The notes below the pieces were generated by a model. The model was not told the DNA's origin. It saw nothing but the letters and a program-made list of their open reading frames with translations, and did no database searches. A stretch of DNA of 45,412 bases, taken from assembly GCA_002255575.1 (NCBI GenBank), contig NCAT01000017.1, forward strand, positions 1 to 45,412, given 5' to 3'. A program made the translations under genes and the position numbers. Source of the stretch: Acidocella sp. 20-57-95. Lineage in GTDB: Bacteria; Pseudomonadota; Alphaproteobacteria; Acetobacterales; Acetobacteraceae. Of this stretch, positions 26,363 to 37,702 are shown one piece after another. Positions within the stretch are counted from its first letter, which is position 1. Each line of letters opens with the position of its first letter.

Positions 26363-27589
26363 TTAGATCGCCAGCAGCAAGCGGCGGGGGTCTTCCAGGC
26401 TTTCCTTGACGCGCACCAGGAATGAGACCGCTTCGCGGCCGTCGATGATGCGGTGGTCGTACGAGACCGCGAGGTACATCATCGGGCGGATGACTATCTG
26501 GCCATTCACCACCACTGGGCGGTCCTGGATTTTATGCATGCCCAAAATGGCAGATTGCGGCGGGTTGAGGATCGGGGTGGACATCAGCGAGCCGTACACG
26601 CCGCCATTGGTGATCGAGAAGGTGCCGCCCGAAAGCTGTTCCAGCTTCAGCGTGCCGTCCTTGGCGGATTTGGCAAACCCGGCGATTTCGGCTTCGATCT
26701 CGGCGATGGATTTCTGGTCAGCGTCGCGGATGACCGGCACAACCAGCCCGTTCGCGCCACCAACGGCAATGCCCATATGGACGAAGTGCTTGTAGACGAT
26801 GTCATCGCCATCAATTTCGGCATTCACGGCCGGGAACTCGGCCAGTGCGGCGCAAACCGCCTTAACGAAGAAGCCGTTAAAGCCAAGCCGCACGCCTTTG
26901 TGTTTTTTCTCGAACGTGTCTTTGTATTCAGCGCGCAGGCCCATAATCGCGCTCATATCCACCTCATTGAAGGTGGTCAGCATGGCGGCGGTGTTTTGCG
27001 CTTCCTTCAGCCGGTTGGCGATGGTTTTGCGCAGGCGGGTCATTTTCACGCGCTCTTCGCGGGCTTCGGTGGCGCGCGGGGCTTTGGGCGCGGCTGGCAC
27101 TGCGGCCGGGGTGGGCTTGTTCACAAAGGCCAGTACGTCGCCCTTGGAGATGCGGCCATCCTTGGCGGTGCCGGGGCCAATATCGGCGGCGGTGATTTTT
27201 TGTTCTTCCATCAGCTTGGCAGCCGCCGGCAGCGGGGCGGCGCCAGGGCGCGATACCGGGCCGGGCGCGTCCTGCGGGGCGCGTACACCAGGTGCGGCGG
27301 CCGGTGCGGGGGATTGCGGGGCGGCGGCGGCCTTGGGGGCAGCGGCAGCGCCGGCGGCACCAATGCGGCCGAGCAGCCCGCCGACCTCAACCTCAGCGCC
27401 TTCCTGGGCGATGATCTCAGAGAGGGTGCCAGCCTCAGAGGCGTTGACTTCAACGGTCACCTTGTCGGTTTCCAGCTCCACCACAGGCTCGTCAGCGGCC
27501 ACGGCCTCGCCAATTTTTTTAATCCAGCGGGCGATGGTGGCAGTGGTCACGCTTTCGCCCAATGTGGGGACGGTAATGTCGGCGGCCAT
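26363..27589 (-). CDS. sucB: 2-oxoglutarate dehydrogenase E2 (dihydrolipoyl succinyltransferase)
   Basis: A 408-residue E2 core of the 2-oxoglutarate dehydrogenase complex. One N-terminal lipoyl domain carries K43 in [13 protein letters not shown]. An Ala/Pro linker is followed by a peripheral subunit-binding domain (about 110-155, including [14 protein letters not shown]). The catalytic acyltransferase domain ends with [15 protein letters not shown], with H379 and D383 as active-site residues. AGGAG precedes the ATG. It follows sucA by 28 bp and ends at a clear terminator. The E3 gene lpd, often next in line, is not present. Confidence 0.95.
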   Translation of the reverse strand: MAADITVPTLGESVTTATIARWIKKIGEAVAADEPVVELETDKVTVEVNASEAGTLSEIIAQEGAEVEVGGLLGRIGAAGAAAAPKAAAAPQSPAPAAAPGVRAPQDAPGPVSRPGAAPLPAAAKLMEEQKITAADIGPGTAKDGRISKGDVLAFVNKPTPAAVPAAPKAPRATEAREERVKMTRLRKTIANRLKEAQNTAAMLTTFNEVDMSAIMGLRAEYKDTFEKKHKGVRLGFNGFFVKAVCAALAEFPAVNAEIDGDDIVYKHFVHMGIAVGGANGLVVPVIRDADQKSIAEIEAEIAGFAKSAKDGTLKLEQLSGGTFSITNGGVYGSLMSTPILNPPQSAILGMHKIQDRPVVVNGQIVIRPMMYLAVSYDHRIIDGREAVSFLVRVKESLEDPRRLLLAI

Positions 27590-27617
27590 GAAAAACTCCT
27601 CTTAAATTTTGTCGTCT

Positions 27618-30473
<2,856 letters not shown>

Positions 30474-30516
30474 TTGAAACTATCCTCGTTGAATTTGGGA
30501 CCGCTGCATACAACAA

Positions 30517-30546
30517 CGGCGGTGCGCTACATAAGCCACACCGCCG
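30517..30546 (-). terminator. Hairpin between sucD and sucA
   Basis: CGGCGGTG (30517-30524) pairs with CACCGCCG (30539-30546) around a 14-base loop in the 149-bp gap. Only a GTTGTTG stretch follows on the minus strand, so it may be an attenuator-like or mRNA-stabilising stem within a sucCD-sucAB transcript rather than a full terminator. Confidence 0.35.
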
Positions 30547-30622
30547 CCTTTGCCGTGCTTAGGACCGCTGGGGCAGGGTTGTTTTTTACGCATAACCTGT
30601 CCCGACGAGTCGTTCAGCGTCT

Positions 30623-31498
30623 TTATCCTTTCAGCGCCTTCACCATGGTGCTGCCCAAAGCGGCCGGGCTGTCGGCAATGTGAATGCCGGCTTCCAGCAT
30701 GGCGGCGGTTTTGGCTTGGGCGGTATCCTTACCACCGGAAATGACCGCACCGGCATGGCCCATGCGGCGGCCCGGCGGGGCGGTGACACCGGCGATGAAG
30801 CCGACGATTGGCTTCTTGATTTTGTGCCGCGCCAGGAATTCAGCCGCATTGATTTCCGAGGGACCGCCGATTTCGCCGATCATGATGATCGCTTGGGTTT
30901 CGTCATCATGCAGGAACATGTCCAGCACTTCGATGAAATCCAGCCCCTTCACCGGGTCGCCGCCGATGCCAACGCAGGTGGACTGGCCAAGGCCCGCCGC
31001 TGTGGTCTGCGCGACAGCTTCGTAGGTCAGGGTGCCGGAGCGCGAGACAATGCCGATCGAGCCGCGCTTGTGAATATGGCCCGGCATGATCCCGATCTTG
31101 CATTCATCGGGGGTAATCACGCCGGGGCAGTTCGGGCCGACCAACAGCGAATTGGAACCGGAGAGGGCGCGCTTGACGCGCACCATGTCCAGCACCGGAA
31201 TGCCTTCGGTGATGCAGACGATCAGTTCGATGCCGGCATCGATGGCTTCCAAGATGGAGTCAGCGGCGAACGGCGGCGGCACATAGATGGCCGAGGCATT
31301 CGCGCCGGTTTTTTCGCGGGCTTCGCCGACCGTGTTGAAGACCGGCAGGTCCAGATGCTTCTGGCCGCCTTTGCCGGGGGTCACACCGCCGACAACTTTG
31401 GTGCCGTAGGCGAGTGCTTGTTCAGAGTGGAAGGTGCCTTGCGCGCCGGTGAAACCCTGCGTGATGACCTTGGTGTTTTTATTGACAAGAATAGCCAT
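30623..31498 (-). CDS. sucD: Succinyl-CoA synthetase, alpha subunit
   Basis: A 291-residue subunit that binds CoA and carries the phosphohistidine. [14 protein letters not shown] near the N-terminus is the CoA-binding loop; [11 protein letters not shown] and the active-site H248 in [14 protein letters not shown] are present. With SucC it converts succinyl-CoA to succinate with ATP or GTP formation. Its ATG overlaps the sucC TAA by one base (TAATG), giving equal synthesis of the two subunits. Confidence 0.97.
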   Translation of the reverse strand: MAILVNKNTKVITQGFTGAQGTFHSEQALAYGTKVVGGVTPGKGGQKHLDLPVFNTVGEAREKTGANASAIYVPPPFAADSILEAIDAGIELIVCITEGIPVLDMVRVKRALSGSNSLLVGPNCPGVITPDECKIGIMPGHIHKRGSIGIVSRSGTLTYEAVAQTTAAGLGQSTCVGIGGDPVKGLDFIEVLDMFLHDDETQAIIMIGEIGGPSEINAAEFLARHKIKKPIVGFIAGVTAPPGRRMGHAGAVISGGKDTAQAKTAAMLEAGIHIADSPAALGSTMVKALKG

Positions 31499-32694
31499 TA
31501 CGCAGCTTCCTTCACGGCTTTAACGATTTTCTCAGCGGCGTCAGCCAGGTTGTCAGCCGAAATGATCGGCAAGCCGGACTTCGCCATGATGTCCTTGCCC
31601 AACTGCACGTTGGTGCCTTCGAGGCGTACCACCAGCGGCACGGAGAGCGACACTTCGCGGGCAGCGGCGATGACGCCTTCCGCGATCACGTCGCAGCGCA
31701 TGATGCCGCCGAAGATGTTGACTAGAATGCCTTCAACATTCGGGTCGGACAGAATGATCTTGAAGGCCGCGGTAACGCGTTCCTTGGTGGCACCGCCGCC
31801 GACATCGAGGAAGTTCGCCGGCTCAGCGCCGTACAGCTTGATGATGTCCATGGTCGCCATGGCGAGCCCGGCGCCGTTCACCATGCAGCCGATGGACCCA
31901 TCGAGTGCGACATAGTTCAGGCTGTGCTTGGTGGCTTCAAGTTCCTTCGGGTCTTCTTCGCCCTCATCGCGCAAAGCTTCGATGGCTTCATGGCGGTAGA
32001 GCGCGTTGTCGTCGAACGAGACCTTGGCGTCGAGCGCGATGATCTCACCGGCGCCGGTCACGACCAGCGGGTTGATTTCCACGATCGCACAATCGAGCGC
32101 CACGAAGGCTTTGTACATGGCATCGACGAATTTCGCGAAGGCGCTGATCTGCTTGCCTTCTAATCCGAGGCCAAATGCCAGCTTGCGGGCATGGAAGCCG
32201 GAGATGCCGGAAGCCGGGTCAACCGGGGCGCGCAGAATTTTCTCGGGGTGGTGTTCAGCCACCTCCTCAATTTCCATGCCACCTTCGGTGGAGGCGATGA
32301 TGACAACTTCGGAAACCGCCCGGTCGATCAGGAGCGAGAGATAGAGCTCGCGCTTGATGTCGCAGCCAGCTTCCACATAGACGCGGCGGACCAGGCGGCC
32401 GGCCGGGCCGGTCTGCTTGGTGATCAGCGTGTGGCCGATCATGGCGGCGGCGGCTTCGCGCACTTCCTCGAGCGACTTGGCCAGGCGCACGCCGCCTTTG
32501 CCGTTCGGGTCTTCCTTGAATTTGCCAGCACCACGCCCGCCCGCATGGATTTGCGACTTTACCACATAAATCGGACCGGGCAGCTTTTTGGCGGCCTCAA
32601 CAGCCTCGTCCGGGGTCCAGGCAATATGCCCATCAAGGACGGCGACGCCGTAGGTTTTGAGCAATTCCTTGCCCTGATACTCATGTATGTTCAT
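31498..32694 (-). CDS. sucC: Succinyl-CoA synthetase, beta subunit
   Basis: A 398-residue ATP-grasp subunit. [17 protein letters not shown] is the family N-terminus; [14 protein letters not shown] lies in the nucleotide-binding domain, with [11 protein letters not shown] binding magnesium and [18 protein letters not shown] in the C-terminal CoA-ligase-like domain. First gene of the sucC-sucD-sucA-sucB group. The 137-bp gap before it, after the transporter ATPase gene, should hold its promoter, but no clear box pair was recognised. Confidence 0.97.
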   Translation of the reverse strand: MNIHEYQGKELLKTYGVAVLDGHIAWTPDEAVEAAKKLPGPIYVVKSQIHAGGRGAGKFKEDPNGKGGVRLAKSLEEVREAAAAMIGHTLITKQTGPAGRLVRRVYVEAGCDIKRELYLSLLIDRAVSEVVIIASTEGGMEIEEVAEHHPEKILRAPVDPASGISGFHARKLAFGLGLEGKQISAFAKFVDAMYKAFVALDCAIVEINPLVVTGAGEIIALDAKVSFDDNALYRHEAIEALRDEGEEDPKELEATKHSLNYVALDGSIGCMVNGAGLAMATMDIIKLYGAEPANFLDVGGGATKERVTAAFKIILSDPNVEGILVNIFGGIMRCDVIAEGVIAAAREVSLSVPLVVRLEGTNVQLGKDIMAKSGLPIISADNLADAAEKIVKAVKEAA

Positions 32695-32831
32695 GCGGGA
32701 TTGGCCTACCTGTTAAAAGTTGGTGGAAAGGCGGGGTATTCTGGACTTGAAACTCTTTCCGGCGTGCTACTCCAATCGTGATCGGTCGGCAAGAATCCGG
32801 TTGTGCGCTGCAAACAGGCTGAAAATTTTGG

Positions 32832-33725
32832 CTAATTTCCAAGGTTTTTTATTTTTTCAGGGGCGAGATGTAAGTTCACCTGCCGCCCAACTTCAAATGC
32901 GCCGGCGCTGCCGCCGGGGATGATGATGGTGAGCTTGTGGGGGGCGGCGCAGGTGAGGCGCAAATCCCGGCCTTGTTCGCGAATCGCGGTGATGGTGGCC
33001 GGGCGGCCTTGCGGGGCGAGCTGAATATCTTCGGCACGAATGGCGTGGGTGAGGCCGTTTTCGGTCCAGATATTCTGGTAGCCGAGTAGTTGCGCGGCGG
33101 CGGTACTGGCGGGGTTGTCAAACAAATCGCGCGGCGTGCCTTGTTGGATGATGCGGCCATCGGCCAGCAACACCACCCAATCAGCCAAGGCGGCGGCGGC
33201 GGGGTCGTGGGTGGCGGCAAGGGCGGGGATTGCGGTGTTGTCGATGGTTTCAATCAGTTGGGCGAGGATATCATCGCGGGTGGCGGCATCCAGGGCGGCG
33301 GATGGTTCGTCCAGCAGCAGCAATTCAGGGTGGCGGGCGAGCGCACGGGCCAGGGCGACGCGCTGGGCTTCGCCACCGGAAATTTTGGCACCCGACCGGG
33401 GGGCGAGATGGCCGATGCCGAGCCGGTCCAGCAGAGTTTGCGCAACGCTCAGGCGGTCCGGGCCGTTCAGCGCAAAGGCGGCGTTTTCCAGCACGGTGAG
33501 GTGCGGGAAGATGGCGGCACCTTGCGGTAAGTAGCCAACCGGGCGGGCTTCGGGGGGTAGGTTGTTCCAGGGCGTGCCGGTGGCGGGAAGCAGCCCCGCC
33601 AAGGCTTTCAGCAGTGAGGTTTTTCCAGCGCCGGAGCGGCCCAATAAGGCCGTGAAGCCGCGTATCTCGAAGGAGACATCGAGGCTGACCGGGGCGGGGA
33701 CGTGATATTGGATGGCGAGGGTCAC
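32832..33725 (-). CDS. wtpC: Molybdate/tungstate ABC transporter, ATPase subunit
   Basis: A 297-residue ABC ATPase. Walker A GRSGAGKT lies at 29-36, the Q-loop in YLPQGAAIFP, the signature ISGGEAQR at 115-122 (Ile for the usual Leu), Walker B LLLLDEP at 135-141 and the H-loop histidine in ATHDP. Residues about 215-297 form a TOBE-like regulatory region, as in ModC and WtpC. It follows the permease gene by 9 bp and completes the minus-strand importer operon. Metal assignment rests on the binding-protein gene and the divergent ModE-like regulator; other oxyanions such as sulfate are less likely. Confidence 0.83.
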   Translation of the reverse strand: MTLAIQYHVPAPVSLDVSFEIRGFTALLGRSGAGKTSLLKALAGLLPATGTPWNNLPPEARPVGYLPQGAAIFPHLTVLENAAFALNGPDRLSVAQTLLDRLGIGHLAPRSGAKISGGEAQRVALARALARHPELLLLDEPSAALDAATRDDILAQLIETIDNTAIPALAATHDPAAAALADWVVLLADGRIIQQGTPRDLFDNPASTAAAQLLGYQNIWTENGLTHAIRAEDIQLAPQGRPATITAIREQGRDLRLTCAAPHKLTIIIPGGSAGAFEVGRQVNLHLAPEKIKNLGN

Positions 33726-33734
33726 GGACCCTGG

Positions 33735-34547
33735 TTACTGTGTCTGGCCCCTGCGGCGCAAACCAAGCCAAAGCGGCAGCGGCAAAGCGACGGTGAGGAA
33801 CACGGCTAACAGCGGAAAGACAGCGGCAATACCCTCGTCCTGCACATCCACCCACAGCCGTACTGGCAGCCCTTGCGGGAAATAGGCGATGATGAGGACG
33901 ATGCCGAACTCGCCCATCGCCCGCACCCAGGCGAGCGAGAGGGCGGAGGCCAGCCCGCGCTGGGCCAGCGGCAATGTGACACGGAAAAACAGTTGCGGCC
34001 CTGCAATGCCGAGCGTGCGGGAGACGTCTTCCAGCTCCTCCGGCACTTCGGCCAAAGCCGCGCGGGCGGCGATGATGTAGGTGGGCAGGGCGGCGTACAA
34101 AGCGGCCAGCACGAAGGCCGCTTTGCTGTTGGTGAGAACAACGCCGAAACGGGCGAAGGCCTCACCGACCGGCGCTGCGGGACCATAAAAGGCGGCAAGC
34201 AGAATGCCGAGCGCCAGCGTGGGCATCAGCATCGGGATCAGCACCAGCGCTTCGGCCAAGGCGGTGAAGCGGGTTTTGCGGCGGGCCAAAATGAGCGCCA
34301 GCGGCGTGCCAACCAACGCGATGAGCACAAGGGCGATGAGACCGCCGGTGAGGGAGGTGATGATGGCGCGGAGATCATCGGCGGAGAGAGACGTGCTGGC
34401 CCAGTCACCGGATATGAGCGCGAAAAGTGGTGCGGTGAGGAAGGCGAGGGTGAGCAGGCAGAGGGCCGCTTTGAGGAGATCCCCGCTTACGCGGGGATGA
34501 CGGGGTTGGCGGGGATGGCGGGGATGGCGGGGGCGCAGGCGGCTCAG
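33735..34547 (-). CDS. wtpB: Molybdate/tungstate ABC transporter, permease subunit (start codon uncertain)
   Basis: About 270 residues with five to six transmembrane helices and the permease EAA-type loop (ALAEVPEELEDVSRTLGI, then FFRVTLPLA), which docks on the ATPase. The first helix begins at KAALCLLTLAFLTAPL. No ATG, GTG or TTG exists in frame between this helix and an ATG at 34751 deep inside wtpA. The chosen start is a CTG at 34547 that overlaps the wtpA stop (CTGA). The codons between it and the first helix are a REP-like repeat plus 9-bp tandem units, translated as HPR repeats and VSGDLL. The function is safe; the N-terminus is not. Confidence 0.75.
   Translation of the reverse strand: MSRLRPRHPRHPRQPRHPRVSGDLLKAALCLLTLAFLTAPLFALISGDWASTSLSADDLRAIITSLTGGLIALVLIALVGTPLALILARRKTRFTALAEALVLIPMLMPTLALGILLAAFYGPAAPVGEAFARFGVVLTNSKAAFVLAALYAALPTYIIAARAALAEVPEELEDVSRTLGIAGPQLFFRVTLPLAQRGLASALSLAWVRAMGEFGIVLIIAYFPQGLPVRLWVDVQDEGIAAVFPLLAVFLTVALPLPLWLGLRRRGQTQ
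34479..34528. repeat. REP-like palindrome with 9-bp tandem expansion, at the wtpA/wtpB junction
   Basis: ATCCCCGC (34479-34486) pairs with GCGGGGAT (34491-34498) around a four-base loop, identical in stem to the copy at 12076. Four 9-bp units follow at 34493-34528 (GGGGATGAC, GGGGTTGGC, GGGGATGGC twice), each built on the right arm of the palindrome. The element lies between the wtpA stop and the first transmembrane helix of wtpB. Confidence 0.82.
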
Positions 34548-35467
34548 ATGTTTGGCCCCCGCGCCGGGCCATAGCCATATTCTGTGAAGATTGCTTGCCC
34601 TTGTTTGCTGGTGAGGAAATCGACGAAGCCTTGGGCTGCCACGGGGTTGGCGGCGTTCTTCAGGGCGGCGGCGTAGAACACCAGCAGGCCCGGATGGATG
34701 GTTTTGCTGGTCCCTTTGTCGCTCACCGTCAGGGCCGCCTTGCTGTACCAATCCTTGTTCTGGCTGGGGTCGGAGAAGTTAATCTCGGCTGGCAATCTAA
34801 TATATGGCAGCTTCTGGCTGATCACGGCACTCTCATAGCCCAAGGTCGCGTCGATCTGGCCTTCCTGTAGGCGGGCCAGCAAAGAGGGCTCGGTGAAAAT
34901 CTGCGCCTCGTTCACATCCGGTCCGGCAATAGCCTTGGCAAGGCCCGGTTGTTTGTAGAGGATCTCCGCCAGTTGCAACGTGTAGAGGACGTACTGGCCT
35001 TGCGGGTCGGTGTTGGGGTCGGTGCGGCCCAGGCGGAAGCCGGGATTGCGCAGAATTTTGGTCCATTCCATGGCGTTGGTGTGGGCGTTGGCGATGGCGG
35101 CGGCGAATTTCGATTTCGGCGAATACGCCAACACAATACTGGTGCTGGCGACCGGCACGGCGGTGCCGGCAGCAACCAGCCCAGCGGCTTCAACCGCTTT
35201 CATTGGGGCGGCGGACACGGGAATGAACACATCCGCCAGCAAGGTTTTGGCGGCCAGCAAATGGGCGAGGCCCATGGCGGCCTGACCGATGCCCTGATAT
35301 TGCGCGCCGGATTTCACCTGGTAGGCCGGGCCAACGCCTTCATCCATCACCACGCCCATTGAACCGGCAAAAGCGACGGTAAATTTGCTGTCTGCCAGCG
35401 CCGGGGCGAAGCCCGCGGCGGCGAAAGCAGAAGATGCGGCGAGTAGGCTGCGGCGGGTGATTTGCAT
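34544..35467 (-). CDS. wtpA: Molybdate/tungstate-binding periplasmic protein, WtpA-like
   Basis: A 307-residue exported binding protein. The signal peptide MQITRRSLLAASSAFAAAGF has a twin-arginine-like RRSLL motif and a cleavage site near ALADS. FTVAFAGSMGVVMDEGV opens the mature fold, and the GRTDPNTDPQGQY motif at about 148-160 closely resembles the WtpA/TupA-type tungstate-molybdate binders rather than classic ModA. It heads the wtpA-wtpB-wtpC operon and is divergent from a ModE-type regulator gene, with an operator-like palindrome 12-51 bp upstream of its start. Tungstate versus molybdate preference is open. Confidence 0.83.
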   Translation of the reverse strand: MQITRRSLLAASSAFAAAGFAPALADSKFTVAFAGSMGVVMDEGVGPAYQVKSGAQYQGIGQAAMGLAHLLAAKTLLADVFIPVSAAPMKAVEAAGLVAAGTAVPVASTSIVLAYSPKSKFAAAIANAHTNAMEWTKILRNPGFRLGRTDPNTDPQGQYVLYTLQLAEILYKQPGLAKAIAGPDVNEAQIFTEPSLLARLQEGQIDATLGYESAVISQKLPYIRLPAEINFSDPSQNKDWYSKAALTVSDKGTSKTIHPGLLVFYAAALKNAANPVAAQGFVDFLTSKQGQAIFTEYGYGPARGPNI

Positions 35468-35478
35468 GGAGACATCCT

Positions 35479-35518
35479 CGTTATGTTTGCATAGCGATAT
35501 CGCTGACTAGACATATCG
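35479..35518. promoter_or_regulatory. Symmetric three-half-site operator candidate for the ModE-type regulator
   Basis: A 40-bp imperfect palindrome (14 of 20 pairs match) centred between 35498 and 35499. CGTTATGT, CGATATCG and ACATATCG follow one another with exactly 8 bp between each, and the central block lies within a perfect 12-bp palindrome AGCGATATCGCT. The outer halves resemble the Escherichia coli ModE site arms (CGTTATAT and ACATAACG). It occupies the gap between wtpA and modE and could control both. Confidence 0.65.
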
Positions 35519-35550
35519 TCAATCCGGGTGGTTCATGCTTGGGTATTTTT

Positions 35551-35907
35551 ATGTCCGAGCCTGTGCCGAGAACCAGTTTGCATATTCGCGTAATCACCCA
35601 CACGGGGGTGGTGATTGGCTGGGGGCGGGCGGATTTACTGAATTTTATTGCCCAAACCGGGTCGATTGCTGCTGCCGGGCGTAAGATGGGCATGAGCTAT
35701 AAGCGCGCCTGGGCGCTGGTGGAGGCGCTCAATGTGGCGTTTGAAACGCCGTTGGTGGAAGCCGCCAAAGGCGGGGCTGGCGGTGGTGGGGCGCATTTAA
35801 CGCCGCTGGGGGTGGAGGTGCTTGACTGCTACCGGGAGATTGAAACCGAGGCTGCCAAAGCCGGTGCGAATGCCCTGGCCAGAATCGCGGCAAGGCTAAA
35901 GGCGTGA
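35551..35907 (+). CDS. modE: ModE-type winged-helix transcriptional regulator, DNA-binding domain only
   Basis: 118 residues from the ATG at 35551; an upstream in-frame TTG at 35539 is less likely. The sequence DLLNFIAQTGSIAAAGRKMGMSYKRAWALVEALN is the LysR-like helix-turn-helix of ModE, followed by a GGGGAHLTPLG wing. The C-terminal molybdate-binding TOBE pair of full ModE is absent, so metal sensing must occur elsewhere or through another protein. It is divergent from wtpA and likely binds the palindromic array between them. Downstream pgsA starts after 39 bp. Confidence 0.82.
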   Translation: MSEPVPRTSLHIRVITHTGVVIGWGRADLLNFIAQTGSIAAAGRKMGMSYKRAWALVEALNVAFETPLVEAAKGGAGGGGAHLTPLGVEVLDCYREIETEAAKAGANALARIAARLKA

Positions 35908-35946
35908 CAGGTTTGCGGTCAGGCCAAAACGCGTTACGAGATTCGT

Positions 35947-36531
35947 ATGCTGACTGATTTGCCCAATATTCTCACTTTGTCGCGGATTGCGGTGATCCCG
36001 CTGATTGTCTTGCTGGTGGCGGTGGGCGCACCCTGGGCGGCTTTATCAGCCTCATTATTATTTGGGGCGGCCGGCATCACGGATTACCTAGATGGCAAAT
36101 TGGCGCGAGAGCGGCTGCAACTTTCGGATTTTGGCCGGATGCTGGACCCGATTGCCGATAAATTGCTGGTGGGTGCTACCTTGATGGCGCTGGTGGGGTT
36201 CGGGCATCTGCCAGGCTTGGGGATTTACCCGGCCATTGTGATTATGTTGCGGGAAATTCTGGTCAGTGGCTTGCGCGAATATCTGGCAGAAATCCGGGTC
36301 GGGCTGCCGGTGACCAAGCTCGCAAAATGGAAGACCGGCGTGCAGATGGTGGCTTTGGGGCTGCTGCTGGCGGGTAATGAAGGTGCTAAGCTAATCTGGT
36401 TGGGGTGGCTGCCAGTGAATGCCATTGGCGCGGTATTGATCTGGACTGCCGCCGTGCTGACCCTGGTGACGGGGTGGGATTATTTACGGGCGGGCTTGCG
36501 GCACGTCACCACCATCAAGCCCGCTGCGTAA
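35947..36531 (+). CDS. pgsA: CDP-diacylglycerol-glycerol-3-phosphate 3-phosphatidyltransferase
   Basis: A 194-residue membrane enzyme that makes phosphatidylglycerol-phosphate. The CDP-alcohol phosphotransferase motif is complete: D49-G50, A53-R54, G63, D67 and D71. The N-terminus LPNILTLSRIAVIPLI is typical of PgsA. It sits at the head of the mobB-lipoprotein-moaD-moaE series; pgsA next to moaD/moaE is a recurrent alphaproteobacterial arrangement. Confidence 0.94.
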   Translation: MLTDLPNILTLSRIAVIPLIVLLVAVGAPWAALSASLLFGAAGITDYLDGKLARERLQLSDFGRMLDPIADKLLVGATLMALVGFGHLPGLGIYPAIVIMLREILVSGLREYLAEIRVGLPVTKLAKWKTGVQMVALGLLLAGNEGAKLIWLGWLPVNAIGAVLIWTAAVLTLVTGWDYLRAGLRHVTTIKPAA

Positions 36532-36537
36532 GCTGCG

Positions 36538-37047
36538 ATGAAAATTCTCGGCATTGTCGGGTGGTCCGGCAGCGGCAAGACCACGTTGCTGACCGCGATG
36601 ATCGGCTGTCTGCGGGCGCGGGGCTTAAGCGTTTCCACCATCAAGCACGCGCACCACGCCATTGAGATGGACCAGCCGGGCAAGGATTCGTACCGCCACC
36701 GCCATGCCGGGGCGGAGGAGACTATTTTGGCGAATGCCGCGCGGTTTGCACTGTTTTCAGAGCATCGGGCAGCGCCAGAGCCGGATTTAGCAGCCCTTTT
36801 GGCGCGGCTGAAACCGGTGGATATGGTGCTGGTGGAAGGCTTCAAAAGCTATGCGTTTCCAAAACTGGAAGTGCACCGGCCAGCCCTCGGCAAGCCGCCT
36901 TTATGGGCTGAGATGAGTATTATGGCGGTGGCGTCTGATGACGCATTGCCGGGTTGTCCGGTGCCGGTGCTCGACCTTAATAAGCCAGATGACGTGACGT
37001 ATTTTGTATTGTCGCGCCTTGGGCTAGATAGCGCGGGCACGGTGTGA
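36538..37047 (+). CDS. mobB: Molybdopterin-guanine dinucleotide biosynthesis protein B
   Basis: A 169-residue P-loop protein. The Walker A motif GWSGSGKT is at residues 8-15, followed by TIKHAHHAIEMDQPGKDSYRH and VLVEGFKSYAFPKLEVHR, the family motifs. MobB assists attachment of GMP to molybdopterin together with MobA, whose gene is not here. It starts 6 bp after pgsA and its stop overlaps the next start (GTGTGA region). Confidence 0.93.
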   Translation: MKILGIVGWSGSGKTTLLTAMIGCLRARGLSVSTIKHAHHAIEMDQPGKDSYRHRHAGAEETILANAARFALFSEHRAAPEPDLAALLARLKPVDMVLVEGFKSYAFPKLEVHRPALGKPPLWAEMSIMAVASDDALPGCPVPVLDLNKPDDVTYFVLSRLGLDSAGTV

Positions 37048-37451
37048 CGGGGGAATTTCATTTGCGGCGGATTGTGATTCTGACTTCGGTATTGTGGCTG
37101 TCAGCCTGCACCAGTGAGCGGCATTTTGCTTATGATTCAATCTGGCCGTTCGGTAACCCAAATGGTCCGGCACCAACCAGCGAGACGGCGCAGCGCGCCC
37201 TGGGGCACAGCCCGAATGTGGCGCCAATTGCGCCGCAGACCGGTAATGTGTGGCCAGGTGCTGTGCAGCCGATCCCGACGATTGCGGATGAACAAAAACA
37301 GATGAGCAAGCCATTGGGTGAGGCTTTCACGCCCTCGCTCCCCTCGCCCTACCCGCCCGGTGAGGCGCCGCCGGTAAATCCGGATTTGCAGAGTAACTAT
37401 TCCGCACTTCCAGGGGCCACGCCCTCTGTGGTGCCAGGTTCGATACCATAA
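37044..37451 (+). CDS. Small proline-rich lipoprotein, function unknown
   Basis: 135 residues from a GTG at 37044 that overlaps the mobB stop. The N-terminus (RRIVILTSVLWLSAC) is a lipoprotein signal peptide with lipobox LSAC, so the mature protein is lipid-anchored and probably outer-membrane or periplasmic. The rest is rich in Pro, Asn and Ser (PTSETAQRALGHSPNVAPI; SLPSPYPPGEAPPVNPDL) and predicted to be disordered. It resembles no enzyme I recognise. Tight overlap with mobB and moaD (TAATG) places it firmly in the cofactor operon, but a role in molybdenum metabolism is only implied. Confidence 0.7.
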   Translation: MTGEFHLRRIVILTSVLWLSACTSERHFAYDSIWPFGNPNGPAPTSETAQRALGHSPNVAPIAPQTGNVWPGAVQPIPTIADEQKQMSKPLGEAFTPSLPSPYPPGEAPPVNPDLQSNYSALPGATPSVVPGSIP

Positions 37452-37702
37452 TGAAATTACTTTATTTCGCTTGGTTGCGGGAAAAAATCGGGCTGGCGGA
37501 AGAAGATGTCGCGGTGCCGACAGGGGTGCGCGACGTGGCCGGGCTGGTGGCGTGGCTGCAAACGCGCGGGCCGGGTTATGTGGCGGCGTTTGCGCAGGCG
37601 AATCTGGTGCGTTGCGCGGTGGACCAGGATTTTGCCCAGGCTGATGCGCCGATTGCCGGTGCCAAGGAAATTGCGTTCTTCCCGCCTGTCACGGGGGGGT
37701 GA
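37451..37702 (+). CDS. moaD: Molybdopterin synthase small subunit MoaD
   Basis: An 83-residue ubiquitin-like sulfur carrier ending in FFPPVTGG; the C-terminal Gly-Gly is thiocarboxylated and donates sulfur to cyclic pyranopterin. LLYFAWLREKIGL at the N-terminus is typical. The start overlaps the lipoprotein stop by one base, and the stop overlaps moaE. Confidence 0.93.
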   Translation: MKLLYFAWLREKIGLAEEDVAVPTGVRDVAGLVAWLQTRGPGYVAAFAQANLVRCAVDQDFAQADAPIAGAKEIAFFPPVTGG

